8,517 nucleotides of DNA from Desulfuromonas sp. SDB (GTDB lineage Bacteria; SDB-A): positions 1-8,517 of the forward strand of contig LKUE01000070.1 of the NCBI GenBank assembly GCA_001412365.1, written 5' to 3'. The position numbers were made by a program, and so were the translations under genes. Shown in pieces: positions 7,080 to 8,517 of the stretch. How positions within the stretch are numbered: the first letter of the stretch is position 1; every line of letters starts with the position of its first letter. The notes below the pieces were generated by a model. The model did no database searches and had not been told where the DNA came from. It saw only the letters and a list, made by a program, of their open reading frames with translations.

Positions 7080-7745
7080 ATGGACAAATTAATTACCGTT
7101 CTATGGTTGGCTGTTTTATTATCAATATTAACCATATTAGTTATTCCAGTGACCAGAAACAGTTTTGTAGAAATTACTGTAAATTATCCCTATATTTTAG
7201 GATTTATCAAGTTTTCAATTTTAGGAATTATGGGGGAGTTGCTAAGTTTTAAAATTGCTACAGGGAAGTGGAAGCTTACCGGTATCGGCATCTTCTACCG
7301 AATGTTGGTTTGGGGCTTTTTAGGATTGGTATTCACCGTAGTATTTCCCCTTTTCTCTTATGGAGTAGACGGGGTCATAAACAGCGGATTATTGGCGGGA
7401 GAGGGGAACAGGTTATTAACTGCATTCTGGAAATCATTTATTATGAATATCATTTTTGCGTTTCCATTTATGAGTTTTCACCGTATAACCGATACTCTCA
7501 TTGATCGAAAACAATTATTTTCCAAGTGGCCGTTGATCGAAATTTACCAGAATATAGATTGGGAAAATATGTTTAAAATAGTTGGTTTTGCCATACTGTG
7601 GTTTTGGATACCTGCTCACACCATTACTTTTATGCTTCCCCCGGAGTTCAGGGTTATTACCGCAGCTTTGTTGGCAATAGTATTAGGATTTATATTAGGA
7701 TTTGCCAAGAGAATGTCGGTTAAGCAGGAAAAAGTTAGCGCCTGA
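7080..7745 (+). CDS. Conserved six-TM membrane protein, faintly Mpv17/PMP22-like
   Basis: A 221-residue inner-membrane protein with about six hydrophobic segments: residues 4-23, 38-57, 74-93, 117-133, 165-185 and 190-209. It ends in a short basic, soluble tail. Polar or unusual residues inside the membrane-facing parts look conserved in style: GELLSFKIATGKW (52-64), FMSFHRITDTLID (130-142) and WIPAHTITFMLPPEFR (176-191). The last motif, followed by a hydrophobic helix, resembles the C-terminal signature of the eukaryotic Mpv17/PMP22 family (W-x-P, then F-x-x-x-P-x-x-x-R). I believe similar bacterial proteins are annotated as hypothetical, but I cannot confirm this here. GGAG (7071-7074) lies five bases before the ATG, directly after the O-methyltransferase stop, so the genes are probably translated from one message. 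Function is unknown. Confidence 0.75.
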   Translation: MDKLITVLWLAVLLSILTILVIPVTRNSFVEITVNYPYILGFIKFSILGIMGELLSFKIATGKWKLTGIGIFYRMLVWGFLGLVFTVVFPLFSYGVDGVINSGLLAGEGNRLLTAFWKSFIMNIIFAFPFMSFHRITDTLIDRKQLFSKWPLIEIYQNIDWENMFKIVGFAILWFWIPAHTITFMLPPEFRVITAALLAIVLGFILGFAKRMSVKQEKVSA

Positions 7746-7775
7746 TTAACTATTTTTTTAAATTTACTTAACCTG

Positions 7776-8517
7776 TTAAATTTCAGCTAAGAGATTGTGA
7801 AGAATTTTCACTGCTTTTATACCGCTGATTTCTTTATCTTTTATCTCCAGCATGATGTCCGGATTGTAACTGCTTACCTGATCAAGGTATTTTTTGAATT
7901 TCCGGGGAGTTATTGACTGGGCATGACTGCATCTCTTTCCGGATAAATTTTGTTCGCTGTAGTCAGTTATGATCACTCCATCAGATTTATCCCAGGTACT
8001 GGAACATCGGCTGAACGCAGATATCATTGTCTCTCCCCGATGGAGACAGAAGTGGTGGAGATTATCAAATACAACCGGTATCCCGGTTTGCTGATGGATA
8101 AATATACAGTCGTGGACGCAATAGGAACGGTCATCATTTTCTATTACCAGTCTGTTTTTAATATTCGGGGGCAGCTTCTCATAATTTTTAATAAATCTGC
8201 GTATGGCTAGATCTTTTTGCTGGTATACTCCCCCTACATGAATTTGAATTTTTGCGGTTTTATCCAGCTGCAGGGCATCAAGTACTCTGGCATGGTAGTT
8301 GAGTTCATCTATACTCCGGTCCAATACATCTGATCGGGGGGAATTCAAAATTACGAATTGATCGGGGTGCATGGATATCCGGAATTGATGCTGGTTGATA
8401 AATATTCCGATTTCTTTCAAATAATCCTGGAAATATTTCCACCATTTAAATTTACAAACAGGATGAGAAGCAAACGGAACCAGATCGGAACTTATTCTAA
8501 AAAACATCAAATCGTTT
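7776..8517 (-). CDS. uvdE: UV-damage endonuclease UvdE/UvsE, 5' end outside window
   Basis: The visible 247 codons match the UVDE family, TIM-barrel endonucleases that nick DNA 5' to UV photoproducts and start alternative excision repair. Numbering from the codon at 8508-8510, motifs are RISSDLVPFASH (5-16), RISMHPDQF (44-52), NYH (71-73), IHVGGVY (90-96), ENDD (124-127), VFDNLHH (147-153), HAQS (196-199) and LEIKDKE (221-227). These carry most of the expected metal ligands (His73, His91, Glu124, Asp149, His152, His196, Glu222). Where the Thermus enzyme, as I recall it, has K-x-H, this protein has ITDYSEQ (181-187). The reading frame stays open to the window edge and RISS is near the N-terminal third of the family, so roughly 40-60 residues are missing. 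The TTG/ATG near 8505-8510 is not a real start. The gene converges with the membrane-protein gene across 30 bp. Confidence 0.93.
   Translation of the reverse strand, partial: NDLMFFRISSDLVPFASHPVCKFKWWKYFQDYLKEIGIFINQHQFRISMHPDQFVILNSPRSDVLDRSIDELNYHARVLDALQLDKTAKIQIHVGGVYQQKDLAIRRFIKNYEKLPPNIKNRLVIENDDRSYCVHDCIFIHQQTGIPVVFDNLHHFCLHRGETMISAFSRCSSTWDKSDGVIITDYSEQNLSGKRCSHAQSITPRKFKKYLDQVSSYNPDIMLEIKDKEISGIKAVKILHNLLAEI

Noticed and set aside
7760-7783. AAATTTA / TAAATTT inverted repeat between the membrane-protein and uvdE genes, considered as a bidirectional terminator
   Set aside because: The seven paired bases are all A/T, so the stem would be very weak, and there is no clear U-tract after it; chance is likely in this AT-rich gap.
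7950-8210. 86-codon plus-strand open frame opposite uvdE
   Set aside because: It is antisense to the conserved catalytic motifs of uvdE and shows no protein-family features.
1-8517. Mobile element, prophage, CRISPR or defence island
   Set aside because: I see no transposase, integrase, terminal inverted repeats, regular spaced repeats, tRNA-edge repeats or toxin/antitoxin-like pairs; gene style and base composition are even across the window.

Overview
The window (roughly 40% GC by eye) is a stretch of bacterial chromosome with eight protein genes on both strands, almost no intergenic space, and no RNA gene, mobile element or CRISPR array that I can see. Three things point to a Gram-negative organism of the Fibrobacteres-Chlorobi-Bacteroidetes (FCB) type. 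These are a CBM9-like/DUF5916 outer-membrane barrel protein, a lipoprotein, and a secreted glycoside hydrolase with a C-terminal domain resembling a type IX secretion (T9SS) sorting signal. Strong AGGAGG-type ribosome-binding sites precede most genes, unlike typical Bacteroidota. I therefore lean to a less studied FCB-related lineage (for example Cloacimonadota or WOR-3/Marinimicrobia-like), but this is inference.

Layout: 70-2292 (+) is the DUF5916 surface protein. It ends at an 18-bp hairpin that also covers the 3' end of the convergent PEBP/YbhB-like lipoprotein gene (2331-2879, -). An 83-bp divergent promoter region leads to a SET-domain protein (2966-3595, +). A signal-peptide protein with a C-terminal GNAT-like domain follows (3640-4509, +). 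It meets the secreted GH-A clan glycoside hydrolase (4510-6276, -) stop codon to stop codon, with no base between. A 127-bp AT-rich divergent region leads to a two-gene operon: a cation-dependent O-methyltransferase (6404-7069, +) and a six-TM membrane protein with a faint Mpv17/PMP22-like motif (7080-7745, +). A UV-damage endonuclease (UvdE) gene (7776-8517, -) runs off the right edge.

The genes do not form one clear pathway. About half encode envelope or exported proteins (barrel, lipoprotein, GNAT fusion, glycosidase) and the rest are housekeeping or accessory enzymes (SET and O-methyltransferases, DNA repair). I found no convincing new multi-gene system. The most unusual items are the exported GNAT fusion, a strong excess of the tetranucleotide CCGG over GGCC and GCGC, the zero-gap convergent gene pair, and a possibly leaderless start for the glycosidase.
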